64,000 bases of DNA. It comes from Sphingomonas aurea. Lineage in GTDB: Bacteria > Pseudomonadota > Alphaproteobacteria > Sphingomonadales > Sphingomonadaceae. Under the pieces are notes generated by a model, which had not been told where the DNA came from, searched no databases, and saw nothing but the letters and a program-made list of their open reading frames with translations. Positions 10,929 to 20,052 of this stretch are shown piece after piece (position 1 is the stretch's first letter; each line of letters begins with the position of its first letter). The position numbers and the translations under genes are program-made. Location of the stretch: positions 372,001-436,000 of the forward strand of contig NZ_JAUUDS010000001.1 of NCBI RefSeq assembly GCF_030678875.1. Reading direction: 5' to 3'.

Positions 10929-11452
10929 TCGCCCGCTTCGGCGGGGTCGCGCCGGCACTGGCGGCCGCGCCGGACGAGCTGCGCCTGCTGCTGGGCGAGG
11001 CTGCCGCAATCCACGTCGCGGCGCATCGCCGCGCGCTGCTATGGACGCTGCGCGAAGCGGCGGTCGCCCGTCCGCTGCTGACCACCCGTTTCGAGCTGCT
11101 CGACTATCTGCGTCACGCGATGGCGTTCGACCCCGTCGAGCAGCTGCGCGCCTTCTTCGTCAACACCCGCCGCGAGTTGATCGCCGAGGAGCAGATCGCG
11201 CGCGGCGGACCCAGCGGCGTCTCGGTCGAGCCGCGCCAGGTTCTCGTCCGTGCGCTGGCGCTGGGAGCGACCGGCGTGATCCTGGTCCATAATCACCCCA
11301 GTGGCGACCCTATGCCCAGCCCTGCGGACCGGCGCTTCACCCGGCGGCTGGCCACGGCGGGCGAGTGCCTGGGCATCCAGCTGCACGATCACCTGATCGT
11401 CGCGCGCGGCGGCACCCACGCGATCGAGGTGACCGCGCTGCCTGCCGCGTGA
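10868..11452 (+). CDS. radC: RadC-family JAB/MPN domain protein, start codon unclear
   Basis: About 194 residues. A helix-hairpin-helix-like part (ADRLIARFGGVAPALAAAPD) is followed by a complete RadC JAB domain. Its metal site is VHNHPSGDPMPSPAD, which fits H-x-H-x7-S-x2-D. The N-terminus is shorter than in classical RadC. No ATG, GTG or TTG lies in frame between 10685 and the ATG near 11120, well inside the protein. The span given starts at CTG 10868, downstream of GGAGGAGG. The ATG at 10685 would add 61 low-quality residues overlapping the membrane gene. Despite the old name, a DNA-repair role for RadC is not established. Confidence 0.75.
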   Translation: MVDLLAVTNSALAGERADRLIARFGGVAPALAAAPDELRLLLGEAAAIHVAAHRRALLWTLREAAVARPLLTTRFELLDYLRHAMAFDPVEQLRAFFVNTRRELIAEEQIARGGPSGVSVEPRQVLVRALALGATGVILVHNHPSGDPMPSPADRRFTRRLATAGECLGIQLHDHLIVARGGTHAIEVTALPAA

Positions 11453-11464
11453 TCTCTCCTTCGG

Positions 11465-11526
11465 CTGTCACCGAACCGTAACGTCATCGTCACGAACATG
11501 ACGCCGATCTCGCATCGAACCGTCAT
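11465..11526 (+). promoter_or_regulatory. Pho-box-like array upstream of lipoprotein/TonB receptor genes
   Basis: Seven-base elements recur every 11 bp: CTGTCAC (11465), CCGTAAC (11476), TCGTCAC (11487), a non-matching ATGACGC (11498), CTCGCAT (11509) and CCGTCAT (11520). The PhoB box is a 7-bp repeat (CTGTCAT/C) at 11-bp spacing. The first copy is a full match and four others match at 5 or 6 of 7 positions. The array lies 96-157 bp before the lipoprotein start. PhoB control is inferred from this pattern only. Confidence 0.6.
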
Positions 11527-11621
11527 GCAACGTCCCTAACGCCCCTCTCGAGATCGGCAGGGGGACCCGAGTCGATCGCGGGCCAAGTGCCCGAACCACC
11601 ACGACCGACCGGGAGTTACCG

Positions 11622-13265
11622 ATGTCCAGCTTTTCGCGCACCACCCGCCTGCTCATGGCGGGCACCGCCTGCATGCTTCTTGCCTCTTGCGGGGGTGCGG
11701 ATGACATCGCGTCGCCGGGTGCCGGCACGATCGGCGTCGTCATCAACCAGCCGGCCCCCACGCCGACCCCGACCGCCGCACCCACTCCGGCCGCACTGAC
11801 GGCGGCGCAGTTCGCTACGGCGACGACCGTCAACAATATCAGCGTGACTGCCGACGAGCAGCTGGCGCTGGTGAATGCCGGCAGCAACAATGTCGTCAAC
11901 GGCTTCGGCACGACGCTGAACGGCGTCTATCCGATCAGCGGCGCTTCGCTGGCGACCGCCAGCAACCCGCAGACGGTGCTGGGCAACAGCAGCTTCATCC
12001 AGAACACCAGCTATGTCGGCGCGCTGAGCGGGCCGAACGACAACAGCTTCTCGGGCTGGACCTGCAGCTCGACGGCGGCGACCTTCCTGAACAGTGCGGC
12101 CTGCTCGGCAGTGCCGTCGGTCGGCTCGGGCGGGTCGGCGGCTTCGTGCCCGACCGGCACGACTGACGACGGCATCCTGACCGCAGGCTCGACCAACACC
12201 GGCTTCCGCATCTGCCGCCTGCCGCAGGTCATCACCACCAGCCTGACGCTGCCGAAGATCGCCGGCGTCGTCTATCGCTTCCGCGGCCAGACCGAGGTGG
12301 GCGTCGACGTCGGTTCGCAGGGCGCCGATTCGGGCGTCACGCTGACGATCGCGCCGGGCGTGGTGCTGGCCGCCGACGCGACCGATTCGGCGAACGACCT
12401 GCTGCTGGTCAACCGCGGCAGCCGCATCAGCGCGGTCGGCACCGCCGATGCGCCGATCATCTTCACCTCGCAGCAGAACCTGTTCAGCAACGGCGTGTCC
12501 GATGCGACCCAGGGCCAGTGGGGCGGCGTGATCCTGCTCGGCCGTGCGCCGACCGCCGTCTGCGCGACCGGCACCGGCCCGAACACCGCGGGCGGTACCA
12601 GCACCACCTGCCAGGCGCAGATCGAGGGCGTCGGCAACCGCTTCTACGGCGGTACCACCCAGGCCGATAATTCGGGCACGCTGCAATATGTCCAGATCCG
12701 CTACACCGGCATCGCGATCAGCGAGGGCAATGAGCTGCAGGGCCTGACCCTGGGCGGTACCGGCTCGGGCACGACGATCGACCACGTCCAGAGCCACAAC
12801 TCGTCGGACGATGGCGTCGAGATCTTCGGCGGCACCACCAACCTGAAGTATTTCGTCGTGACCGGCGCCGACGACGACGGCTTCGACGTCGACAATGGCT
12901 GGCGCGGGTACATGCAGTTCATCATCGCCGCGCAGAAGGCGTCCGGCTCTACCGCGGACTCGTTCGCGACCGAGATCGACTCGAACAATGCCGAGGATCT
13001 GCTGCCGCGCACCTTCGGCCGCTACGCCAACTTCACCTTCATCCAGACCAACTCGGCGCCGTCGGCGATCCGCCTGCGCGGCGGTGCGGACTTCGCCTTC
13101 GTCAACGGCATCGTGAAGACGGTGACCGGCGCGACCTGCCTGAACATCATCGCCGGCGAGACGGTGAACGGCCAGCGGACCACCGTGCGTGCGGCGGACC
13201 AGAGCCTGCAGGACGTCGGGCCGCCGACCTTCAACTCGGTCTATTTCCAGTGCCAGGGCCGCTGA
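11622..13265 (+). CDS. Surface lipoprotein, candidate phosphate-starvation (ElpS-like) protein
   Basis: A 547-residue protein starting at ATG after GGGAG. The signal peptide ends in the lipobox LASC with the lipidated cysteine at residue 23. A threonine/proline linker (PTPTPTAAPTP) follows, then a long Gly/Thr/Asn/Asp-rich domain with repeated short strands (for example TTIDHVQSHNSSDDGVEIFG, TNLKYFVVTGADDDGFDVDN) that suggests a right-handed parallel beta-helix. It is paired with the TonB receptor just downstream and stands one gene pair before a complete T2SS. In Caulobacter a phosphate-starvation lipoprotein, ElpS, is encoded beside the T2SS and released with its help. Homology to ElpS is my inference from context, not from alignment. 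Confidence 0.72.
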   Translation: MSSFSRTTRLLMAGTACMLLASCGGADDIASPGAGTIGVVINQPAPTPTPTAAPTPAALTAAQFATATTVNNISVTADEQLALVNAGSNNVVNGFGTTLNGVYPISGASLATASNPQTVLGNSSFIQNTSYVGALSGPNDNSFSGWTCSSTAATFLNSAACSAVPSVGSGGSAASCPTGTTDDGILTAGSTNTGFRICRLPQVITTSLTLPKIAGVVYRFRGQTEVGVDVGSQGADSGVTLTIAPGVVLAADATDSANDLLLVNRGSRISAVGTADAPIIFTSQQNLFSNGVSDATQGQWGGVILLGRAPTAVCATGTGPNTAGGTSTTCQAQIEGVGNRFYGGTTQADNSGTLQYVQIRYTGIAISEGNELQGLTLGGTGSGTTIDHVQSHNSSDDGVEIFGGTTNLKYFVVTGADDDGFDVDNGWRGYMQFIIAAQKASGSTADSFATEIDSNNAEDLLPRTFGRYANFTFIQTNSAPSAIRLRGGADFAFVNGIVKTVTGATCLNIIAGETVNGQRTTVRAADQSLQDVGPPTFNSVYFQCQGR

Positions 13266-13291
13266 GGCCCGGCCAGCACTGATGACGACCA

Positions 13292-13329
13292 CGGGCCGGG
13301 GGAGTGCGCGATCGCGCCGCCCCGGCCCG
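13292..13329 (+). repeat. GC-rich hairpin between lipoprotein and TonB receptor genes
   Basis: CGGGCCGGGG (13292-13301) pairs perfectly with CCCCGGCCCG (13320-13329), and the loop contains a further GCGCGATCGCGC palindrome. Only two T follow, so it is a weak terminator at most. It could stabilise the upstream mRNA or set the lipoprotein:receptor ratio. Confidence 0.6.
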
Positions 13330-13360
13330 TTCACATGATCCTCGCTTCGAAGGCTCCGCC

Positions 13361-16171
13361 ATGCGCCAGCGCACCGTCTATTCATCCCTCCTGCTGCTGA
13401 CGACCACGCTGGTCGCACCGGCCGCGCTGGCGCAGGTCGCGCCGGGTTCCGCCACCGCTACGCCGGCGCCGCCGCCGGTCAGCACGCCGTCGACCGGCCA
13501 GACGCCGGGTGCCGCCGATCCCGCGACCGATCCCGCCGCGACCGAAGAACAGGTCGAGGTGTCCGCCCCCGGTGTCGACGCCAGCGCGGGCGAGGACATC
13601 GTCGTCGTCGGCCGCAACATCCCCAATACCGTCCGCTCGACCGCGCAGATCATCAGCGTCCTGTCGAGCGCCGACATCGCACGCACCGGCGAGGGCGACA
13701 TCGCCGGCGCCCTGACCCGCGTCACCGGCCTGTCGGTGGTCGGCAACGGCTTCGTCTTCGTACGCGGGCTGGGCGATCGTTACTCCTCGGCGCTCCTCAA
13801 CGGATCGCCCCTGCCGAGCCCGGAGCCGCTGCGCCGCAGCGTGCCGCTCGACATCTTCCCGACCGCGATCATCGGCTCGGCACTGGTCCAGAAGACCTAT
13901 TCGGCCAACTACCCCGGCGAATTCGGCGGCGGCGTCATCAACCTGACGACCAAGGCGATCCCGGACGAGAATTTCTTCACCGTCGGCGCCTCCGGCTCGG
14001 TCGACACCCAGTCGACCGGCCATCTCGGCTACACCTATTACGGCTCGACCACCGACTGGCTGGGCTATGACGGCGGCGAGCGCAACGTGCCCGGCTTCAT
14101 CAAGGCGGCCCCGACCGGCACCGGCATCATTCCGACCGCGCAGGTCGCGCAGCTGTCGAACGCGCGCACCACGCTCCTCCAGCGCAACCGCGACATTCCC
14201 GGCAACTATGCCGGCGAGATGAGCCTGGGTATCACCGGCGATGCCGGCGCGGTCCGGCTGGGCATGATCGCGACCGGCAACGTATCGAACACCTTCCGCA
14301 CGCGCGACGTGACGCAGCAGGACACGGTCACCAACGCCGGTGCGCTGCGCAACGATTTCCGCACCCTCATCACGGACAACCGCGCGGTGGTGAACGGCCT
14401 GCTCGGCTTCGGTGCGGAGTTCGGCGAGAACCGCATCCGCTGGACCAACGTCTATATCCACGACACGCTGAAGCAGGCGCGCGGGGCCGCGGCGACCGTC
14501 TACAACAATTCGTCGGGCGACCCGCTCTTCCAGCAGAACACCAGCTGGTTCGAGCGGCAGCTGGTCGAGACGCAGCTGGTCGGCGAGTTCAAGCCGACCG
14601 ATAACCTGTCGGTCGACCTGCGTGGCGCCTATGCCAATTCGCGCCGCAACGCGCCCTATGAGCGTCAGTTCACCTATGTCTGCGCGCCGGAGGGATCGCT
14701 GAACATCACCGTCACCGATCCGGTGGCGGGCTCCGGCGTCAACTGCCGCACCGCCTATCAGGCGACCAACGCGTTCGGCCGCTTCGCCACCGTCGTCTTC
14801 AGCGAGTTGGACGAGAACCTCTACTCGGGCCAGGCGGACGTCGCCTACAAGATCCCGGGCGAGCGGCCCTTCACTCTGTCGGGCGGCTATTACTACTCGC
14901 AAAGCGAGCGCACCTCGATCCGCCTGCCGTTCGCCTATCAGACGCGGACCGGCGGGGCGATCCCGTTCCCCTGCAACCTGTTCCGCCCCGACTATCTGCT
15001 GTCGCCGGACGTGCTGAACGGCTGCGCGGTGTCGGGCGGCAATGTCGCGGACAATTCGGTCCAGCTGCGCTTCGACGCTGGGCAGAACGGCTCCTACGCC
15101 TATGATGCCAAGCTGCTGGTCCATGCCGGCTATGTCCAGGCCGAGGCGGAGGCGACCGATGGCCTGCGCGCGACGATCGGCGTCCGCTACGAGACGGCGA
15201 AGGAGACGGTCGATCCGATCAACGCGATCGGTACCCGGCTGAATAACGATTATTTCCTGCCGGCCGCCACGCTGACGTGGAATTTCGCGGAGAACATGCA
15301 GCTGCGCTTCGCCGCCGCCAAGACGATCGCTCGTCCGCAGTTCCGCGAGCTCGCGCCGCAGCTGTACCAGGATTTCGACAGCGATCGCCTTTTCCTGGGC
15401 AATTCGCGCCTGCGCGACAGCGAGCTTTACAATCTCGAGGCGCGCTACGAGTGGTTCTTCGCGCGTGACCAGCGCATCACCGCCGCCGGTTTCTACAAGC
15501 GGATCGATCGCCCGACCGAGCAGGTCGGCTTCTTCCCCACGCTCGATTCGCGTCTCCAGACCGGCTTCACCTATCTGCCGCGCGCCGTGCTGTGGGGCGG
15601 CGAGTTCGAGCTTCAGAAATATTTCGACCTGGACGGCCTGGGCGACGCGCTGATCGGCAAGCGCGCGCTGATCGTGGCCAACTACACCTATACCCAGTCC
15701 AAGATCACCGCGGACGGCCAGTGCGTGCCCGGCCCACTGGAGGGAACGACGCTGGGCGGCTGCGCGGCCAATTTCCAGCCGGCCAACACGCTGTTCCGCG
15801 ACGGCGCGCCGCTGACTGGCCAGTCGGATCACCTGGTCAATCTCCAGCTCGGGTTCGAGGACAAGGAGAACAAGGCGCAGGTGACAGCGCTGTTCAGCTA
15901 TGCCAGCGACCGCGTCACCAATCGCGGCCCCTCGCTGCCGAGTGGCGTGGGTTTCCAGCCCGACATCATCGAGCGGCCCGGCATCCGCCTCGACCTCGTC
16001 GCCCGGCAGGAGATCGAGCTGGTCGGCCAAAAGGTCGAGATCAAGGCCGAGGCGCGCAACCTGACCGGCACCAGCTATCGCGAGTTCCAGACGTTCGAGA
16101 ATTCGACCGTCTTCATCAACCGCTACAAGCTCGGTCGCGTGTACAGCCTGGGCGCGAGCGTACGCTTCTAA
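13361..16171 (+). CDS. TonB-dependent outer-membrane receptor
   Basis: A 936-residue protein. The signal peptide MRQRTVYSSLLLLTTTLVAP ends AALA|Q near residue 24, and a Pro/Thr-rich linker follows. The plug domain runs from EDIVVVGRNIP through RVTGLSVVGNGFVFVRGLGD and GEFGGGVINLTTKAIP. The barrel ends with RVYSLGASVRF, with the terminal aromatic residue typical of outer-membrane proteins. It has no carboxypeptidase-like N-terminal domain. The start at 13361 is chosen because it begins the signal peptide. It is probably co-expressed with the upstream lipoprotein from the Pho-box-like promoter, so phosphate or an organophosphate is a reasonable ligand guess, but the ligand is unknown. Confidence 0.9.
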   Translation: MRQRTVYSSLLLLTTTLVAPAALAQVAPGSATATPAPPPVSTPSTGQTPGAADPATDPAATEEQVEVSAPGVDASAGEDIVVVGRNIPNTVRSTAQIISVLSSADIARTGEGDIAGALTRVTGLSVVGNGFVFVRGLGDRYSSALLNGSPLPSPEPLRRSVPLDIFPTAIIGSALVQKTYSANYPGEFGGGVINLTTKAIPDENFFTVGASGSVDTQSTGHLGYTYYGSTTDWLGYDGGERNVPGFIKAAPTGTGIIPTAQVAQLSNARTTLLQRNRDIPGNYAGEMSLGITGDAGAVRLGMIATGNVSNTFRTRDVTQQDTVTNAGALRNDFRTLITDNRAVVNGLLGFGAEFGENRIRWTNVYIHDTLKQARGAAATVYNNSSGDPLFQQNTSWFERQLVETQLVGEFKPTDNLSVDLRGAYANSRRNAPYERQFTYVCAPEGSLNITVTDPVAGSGVNCRTAYQATNAFGRFATVVFSELDENLYSGQADVAYKIPGERPFTLSGGYYYSQSERTSIRLPFAYQTRTGGAIPFPCNLFRPDYLLSPDVLNGCAVSGGNVADNSVQLRFDAGQNGSYAYDAKLLVHAGYVQAEAEATDGLRATIGVRYETAKETVDPINAIGTRLNNDYFLPAATLTWNFAENMQLRFAAAKTIARPQFRELAPQLYQDFDSDRLFLGNSRLRDSELYNLEARYEWFFARDQRITAAGFYKRIDRPTEQVGFFPTLDSRLQTGFTYLPRAVLWGGEFELQKYFDLDGLGDALIGKRALIVANYTYTQSKITADGQCVPGPLEGTTLGGCAANFQPANTLFRDGAPLTGQSDHLVNLQLGFEDKENKAQVTALFSYASDRVTNRGPSLPSGVGFQPDIIERPGIRLDLVARQEIELVGQKVEIKAEARNLTGTSYREFQTFENSTVFINRYKLGRVYSLGASVRF

Positions 16172-16833
16172 CCCCAGGGCCGCTCGCGGTACCATTTGGT
16201 GATGACGTACTTCACCCCGCCGCGCACCTTCATTCCCTGATGGAGCGTGGCGGGGTTGAGCGTGCCGTCGGGTCGGCGATTGTTCCAGCAGACCAGCTTT
16301 CCCGTTTCGGGCTGGATGATCTTGTCGACCGCCTTGAACCGGGTCGCACCGCCGGCCTCGGGTTCGTTGAGGTAGACCATCACCGTCCAGGTGCGGTTGC
16401 CGGCGACGCTGCAATAGCGATCGTAATCGATGCCACGGGGCTCGAAATAGTCGGTATGTGCCTTGAACTCCTGCCCGATCGCGTAGCGTTGACCCTGGAG
16501 CGGCTCGCCATGCGCCGGGTCGAGGCCGGTGAAGGCGCGGAGCAGCGCCTCCGTTTCCATCACCGCCGGGTCATCGGCGGCGAGGTCGCCGGTCTCGCTG
16601 GTCCGATACGCGGCGTCGCCATTGGTGTCGGCGATGGTCGAGGGGCGGCGGACCGCGTCGATCCGCTCGACCAACCGGGCGCACAGGCCAGCGGGCAGGA
16701 AGCCGCGGCGCACGAACAGCGTCAGCTTGGGACTGGGGATGCGCTGGACGCCGGGGTGGCTGAGGATATGGGCGACGATCGCGTCGCCATCGATGCCCGA
16801 GCCCAGGTCGGGCGTGGAGGAAAGGCTGGCCAT
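16168..16833 (-). CDS. 2OG-Fe(II) oxygenase, prolyl-4-hydroxylase-like
   Basis: A 221-residue protein whose C-terminal half is a P4H-type double-stranded beta-helix. The iron ligands are His126 and Asp128 (KAHTDYFEP) and His198 (ATLHQG), and the 2-oxoglutarate-binding Lys208 lies in GGVKYVITKWYRERPW. There is no signal peptide, so it should be cytosolic. It converges on the TonB receptor with a 4-bp overlap of the stop codons and diverges from gspC. The substrate is unknown. Its position between a receptor pair and a secretion operon makes hydroxylation of a secreted or surface protein worth testing. Confidence 0.85.
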   Translation of the reverse strand: MASLSSTPDLGSGIDGDAIVAHILSHPGVQRIPSPKLTLFVRRGFLPAGLCARLVERIDAVRRPSTIADTNGDAAYRTSETGDLAADDPAVMETEALLRAFTGLDPAHGEPLQGQRYAIGQEFKAHTDYFEPRGIDYDRYCSVAGNRTWTVMVYLNEPEAGGATRFKAVDKIIQPETGKLVCWNNRRPDGTLNPATLHQGMKVRGGVKYVITKWYRERPWG

Positions 16834-16960
16834 GGCCCCATGGTGCCAGCATCGTGCCCGCGGCGGAAACCATCTTTTCGTTCGGCACGCCCCGACTTCG
16901 CTGATACATGGGGCGAAAGGGCTTGGTTAATGGCGGTAGAGCGGGCGGAATGGTGACTCG

Positions 16961-17812
16961 ATGCGATTGAAGCTCGACCCGCGCGCGCGCCGGCTGATCG
17001 CCCGGCTGCCGGTCGTGAACGTCTACTCGATCGCGGAACTGGCGCTGATGGCCGGGCTGGCGGTGCAGGTCGCGCGACTGATCTGGGTGATCGCCACGCC
17101 GGTGGGGCCGGTGGGGGACTGGCGCCCGGCGGGTGTCACCGTGCCCGGCTCGCCCGTCGAGCTGCTGACCGGCTTCGACCCCTTCTTCCGCCTGCAACAG
17201 GCGCAGACCGCGCCGACCAACGTCACCAACCTGCAACTCACCGTCTTCGGCATCCGCCTCGACGAGGCGACCGGGCGGGGATCGGCGATCGTCGCCGGGC
17301 CGGACGGTGTGCAGCAGAGCGTCGCCGTCGGCGAGGAGATCCAGCCCGGCGTACGCCTGAAATCGGTGGCGTTCGATCACATTACCCTCGATCGCGGCGG
17401 CGCCAGCGAGGATCTGTTCCTCGACCAGTCCGGACAGGCGGGCGCGCCGCCGGGCGGGGCGCCGACGGGTGCGCCCATCCCCGGTGGTCCGCCCCCGGGC
17501 GCCGCGCCGGCCGGAAGCGGCGGCATCCAGGTCGGTCAGCTGCGCCAGGAGATCGGCTTCATCCCGCGGCTTGACAATGGCCGGGTCAGCGGACTGGTCG
17601 TCCGGCCGCAGGGGTCGGGCGACGCGTTCAGAAGGGCGGGCCTGCGCGAGGGCGACGTCGTCACCTCGATCGGCGGCCGCCCGGTCACCGGACCCAGCGA
17701 CCTCGACCGCGTCGCCAGCGAGAATGCGGGCGGCGGCAATGTTTCCATCACGGTAGAGCGCGGACAGGACACGCTGCCCCTCACCATTACGATAGCGGCT
17801 CCCAATCGATGA
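16961..17812 (+). CDS. gspC: Type II secretion protein GspC with PDZ domain
   Basis: A 283-residue inner-membrane protein linking the T2SS platform to the secretin. One N-terminal membrane helix (about 22-45) is followed by the HR domain (NLQLTVFGIRLDEATGRGSA and VGEEIQPGVRLKSVAFDHIT). A Gly/Pro-rich linker (about 150-185) precedes a C-terminal PDZ domain (GLREGDVVTSIGGRPVTGPS, then SITVERG). It is the first gene of a 12-gene gspC-N operon, and the 127-bp gap upstream separates it from the divergent hydroxylase. Its stop overlaps the gspD start (ATGA). Confidence 0.93.
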   Translation: MRLKLDPRARRLIARLPVVNVYSIAELALMAGLAVQVARLIWVIATPVGPVGDWRPAGVTVPGSPVELLTGFDPFFRLQQAQTAPTNVTNLQLTVFGIRLDEATGRGSAIVAGPDGVQQSVAVGEEIQPGVRLKSVAFDHITLDRGGASEDLFLDQSGQAGAPPGGAPTGAPIPGGPPPGAAPAGSGGIQVGQLRQEIGFIPRLDNGRVSGLVVRPQGSGDAFRRAGLREGDVVTSIGGRPVTGPSDLDRVASENAGGGNVSITVERGQDTLPLTITIAAPNR

Positions 17813-20052
17813 TGCGTACTTCCTTCTCCCTGTCCGCCGCCGTCATGGCGGTCGCCGCAGTCGCGCCCGTCGCGGCGCAGACGACGCTCAACGTCCGCGA
17901 CGCGGACATCCGCGCCTTCATCGCCGACGCCGCGCGGGTGACCGGGAGGACCTTCATCGTCGACGCGCGGGTCGCCGGGAAGGTGACGGTCGTCACCGAC
18001 CGGCCGCTGTCGCGCTCCGAATATTTCGAGGTGTTCCTGTCGACGCTGCGTGCCAATGGCCTCGTCGCGGTGCCGACCGGGAACGGCGTGCTGCGCATCC
18101 AGCCGATCGACAACGCCGCCTCGCAGCCCAGCCGGATCGGGTCGGCCGGGGCGCAGCGCAACAGCTTCGTGACCGAGATCGTGCGCCTGCGCTCGATCGA
18201 CGCGGCCAGCGCGGTCGAGACGGTGCGTCCGCTGGTCAGCGCGCAAGGGGCGGTCACCGCCAATCGCGGCGGCAACAGCATCGTCGTCGTCGACTTCGCC
18301 GACAATATCCGCCGCATCCGCGAGGTGCTGCGCCGGGTCGATGCCGATGGCTCGTCGACCCGCATCGTGACGCTGCGCAACGCCTCTGCCCGCGAGGTCG
18401 CGACCGCGCTCCAGGCGCTGGCCGGTGGCGGAACGGCACCGGGCGGCACCGGTGGCGCGGCCACCGCCGGTGGCAGCGGCGTGTCGGTCGTCGCGATCGA
18501 GAGTTCCAATTCGGTCGGCCTGCGCGGCGATCAGGCGAGCGTCGCGCGCCTCGCCGCCGTCGCCGCCGACCTCGACCGCAAGGCCAAGAGCGGCACCGAG
18601 ATCCGCGTCGTCTTCCTCGAAAACGCCGATGCCGAGCAGCTGCTCCCCGTCCTCCAGCGCCTCGTTGGACAGACCCCGGACCCGGTGCAGGAGACGACGC
18701 TGTCGCGCGGCAGTTTCCAGACGACCAACTCGACGACGGGCAGCTCCAGCGGCCAGATCACGCCACAGATCATTCAGCCGGCGACGCAGGTGTCGAGCGG
18801 CGGTGGTGGTGGATCGACCACCGCGAACGGGCAGCAGGCGCCGATCTCCTCGGCGGGCAGCCGTACCCAGGCGGTCGTCACCCGCTTCACCGGCGCCAAC
18901 GCCATCGTCATCGCCGCCCCCGCCGATATCCAGCGCCAGCTGGCCGAAGTGACGCGCCAGCTCGACACACGGCGCGAGCAGGTGCTGATCGAGGCGATCA
19001 TCGCCGAGGTTTCGGACTCCACCGTCAAACGGCTGGGCGCGCAGTTCCTGCTCGGCAATCTGTCGGGCGGGGCGTTCGCGGCGTCGACCTACACCAATAC
19101 CGCGCCCAACATTCTCCAGATCGCCGGCGCCGTCGGCGCGCGTGAGATCGGCGGGACGACCACCACTGTCGTCGCGGCGGACGGGACGCGCACCACGACG
19201 AACACCAACAATGCCGCAGCCGATACGCTGACCCAGTCGGCGATCAGCTCGATCATCGGCACCGCCGGCGGCTTCGCGGGCTGGGGCGGCAAGGTCGGCG
19301 ACACGATCTTCGGCGCGATCATCAACGCGGTGAAGAGCGACAATACCTCGAACCTGCTCCAGGTGCCGCACATCATCACGCTCGACAACCAGCAGGCGCA
19401 CAGCCTGGTCGGGCAGGAAATCCCGGTCACCACCGGGCAGGCGCTGTCGAACAATTTCGACAATGCCTTCCGCACCGTGCAGCGCCAGAATGTCGGCATC
19501 CAGCTCGACGTGAAGCCGCAGGTGAATGCGGGTGGCTCCTTGAAACTCTATGTGCGGCTGGAGGTCAGCTCGATCGCCGGGCCGGTCTCGACCAGCAACC
19601 AGGAGCTGATCCTGAACAAGCGCGCGTTCGAGAACGTGTTCACCCCCGACGACGGGCAGATTACCGTCATCGGCGGGCTGCTCGACGATGCGGAGCGGCG
19701 GACGATCGAGAAGATCCCGGTGCTCGGCGACATCCCCGTGCTCGGCAACCTGTTCCGGTCCAAGGCGCGCAGCCGGACCAAGACCAACCTGATGGTCTTC
19801 ATCCGCCCCACCATTCTGCGCACGCCCGCCGACAGCCGCCGTGTGACCGAGCAGCGTTATGGCTATCTGCGCGCGACGCAGGGCTATGCGCAGCCGGGTG
19901 TCGAGCCCTCGATCGACCAGCTGGTCCGCGATTACATGAACGCCGCGCCGCCGATCCCGTCCTCTCCTATGCCCGGCAATATCGAGGACCCGAACATCGC
20001 CGTGCCGACCCAGGGTCAGCCGAGCATGTCGATCCGGCCGGAGCGGAAATGA
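17809..20052 (+). CDS. gspD: Type II secretion secretin GspD
   Basis: A 747-residue outer-membrane secretin. The signal peptide is followed by the N0 domain (LNVRDADIRAFIADAARVTG), N1-N3 repeats with Ser/Thr/Gly-rich loops, and the secretin core (ILQIAGAVGAREIG, VPHIITLDNQQAHSLVGQEI, PDDGQITVIGGLLDD, VLGDIPVLGNLFRS). The C-terminal tail after the barrel is long enough for an S domain, but I cannot identify a pilotin gene here. The start is ATG 17809, overlapping gspC; ATG 17812 is an equivalent choice. Confidence 0.95.
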   Translation: MMRTSFSLSAAVMAVAAVAPVAAQTTLNVRDADIRAFIADAARVTGRTFIVDARVAGKVTVVTDRPLSRSEYFEVFLSTLRANGLVAVPTGNGVLRIQPIDNAASQPSRIGSAGAQRNSFVTEIVRLRSIDAASAVETVRPLVSAQGAVTANRGGNSIVVVDFADNIRRIREVLRRVDADGSSTRIVTLRNASAREVATALQALAGGGTAPGGTGGAATAGGSGVSVVAIESSNSVGLRGDQASVARLAAVAADLDRKAKSGTEIRVVFLENADAEQLLPVLQRLVGQTPDPVQETTLSRGSFQTTNSTTGSSSGQITPQIIQPATQVSSGGGGGSTTANGQQAPISSAGSRTQAVVTRFTGANAIVIAAPADIQRQLAEVTRQLDTRREQVLIEAIIAEVSDSTVKRLGAQFLLGNLSGGAFAASTYTNTAPNILQIAGAVGAREIGGTTTTVVAADGTRTTTNTNNAAADTLTQSAISSIIGTAGGFAGWGGKVGDTIFGAIINAVKSDNTSNLLQVPHIITLDNQQAHSLVGQEIPVTTGQALSNNFDNAFRTVQRQNVGIQLDVKPQVNAGGSLKLYVRLEVSSIAGPVSTSNQELILNKRAFENVFTPDDGQITVIGGLLDDAERRTIEKIPVLGDIPVLGNLFRSKARSRTKTNLMVFIRPTILRTPADSRRVTEQRYGYLRATQGYAQPGVEPSIDQLVRDYMNAAPPIPSSPMPGNIEDPNIAVPTQGQPSMSIRPERK

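Noticed and set aside
13382-16414. 1010-codon open frame on the strand opposite the TonB receptor; similar long ones opposite lon (4293-6851) and gspD (17536-20289)
   Set aside because: In GC-rich DNA the complementary frame of a real gene is often free of stops. These translations are Arg/Ala/Asp-rich, match no family, and lie wholly over well-supported genes.
16834-16960. A second Pho box upstream of gspC
   Set aside because: I looked for 7-mers at 11-bp spacing in the divergent hydroxylase-gspC gap and found no convincing pair, so direct PhoB control of the T2SS operon is not claimed.
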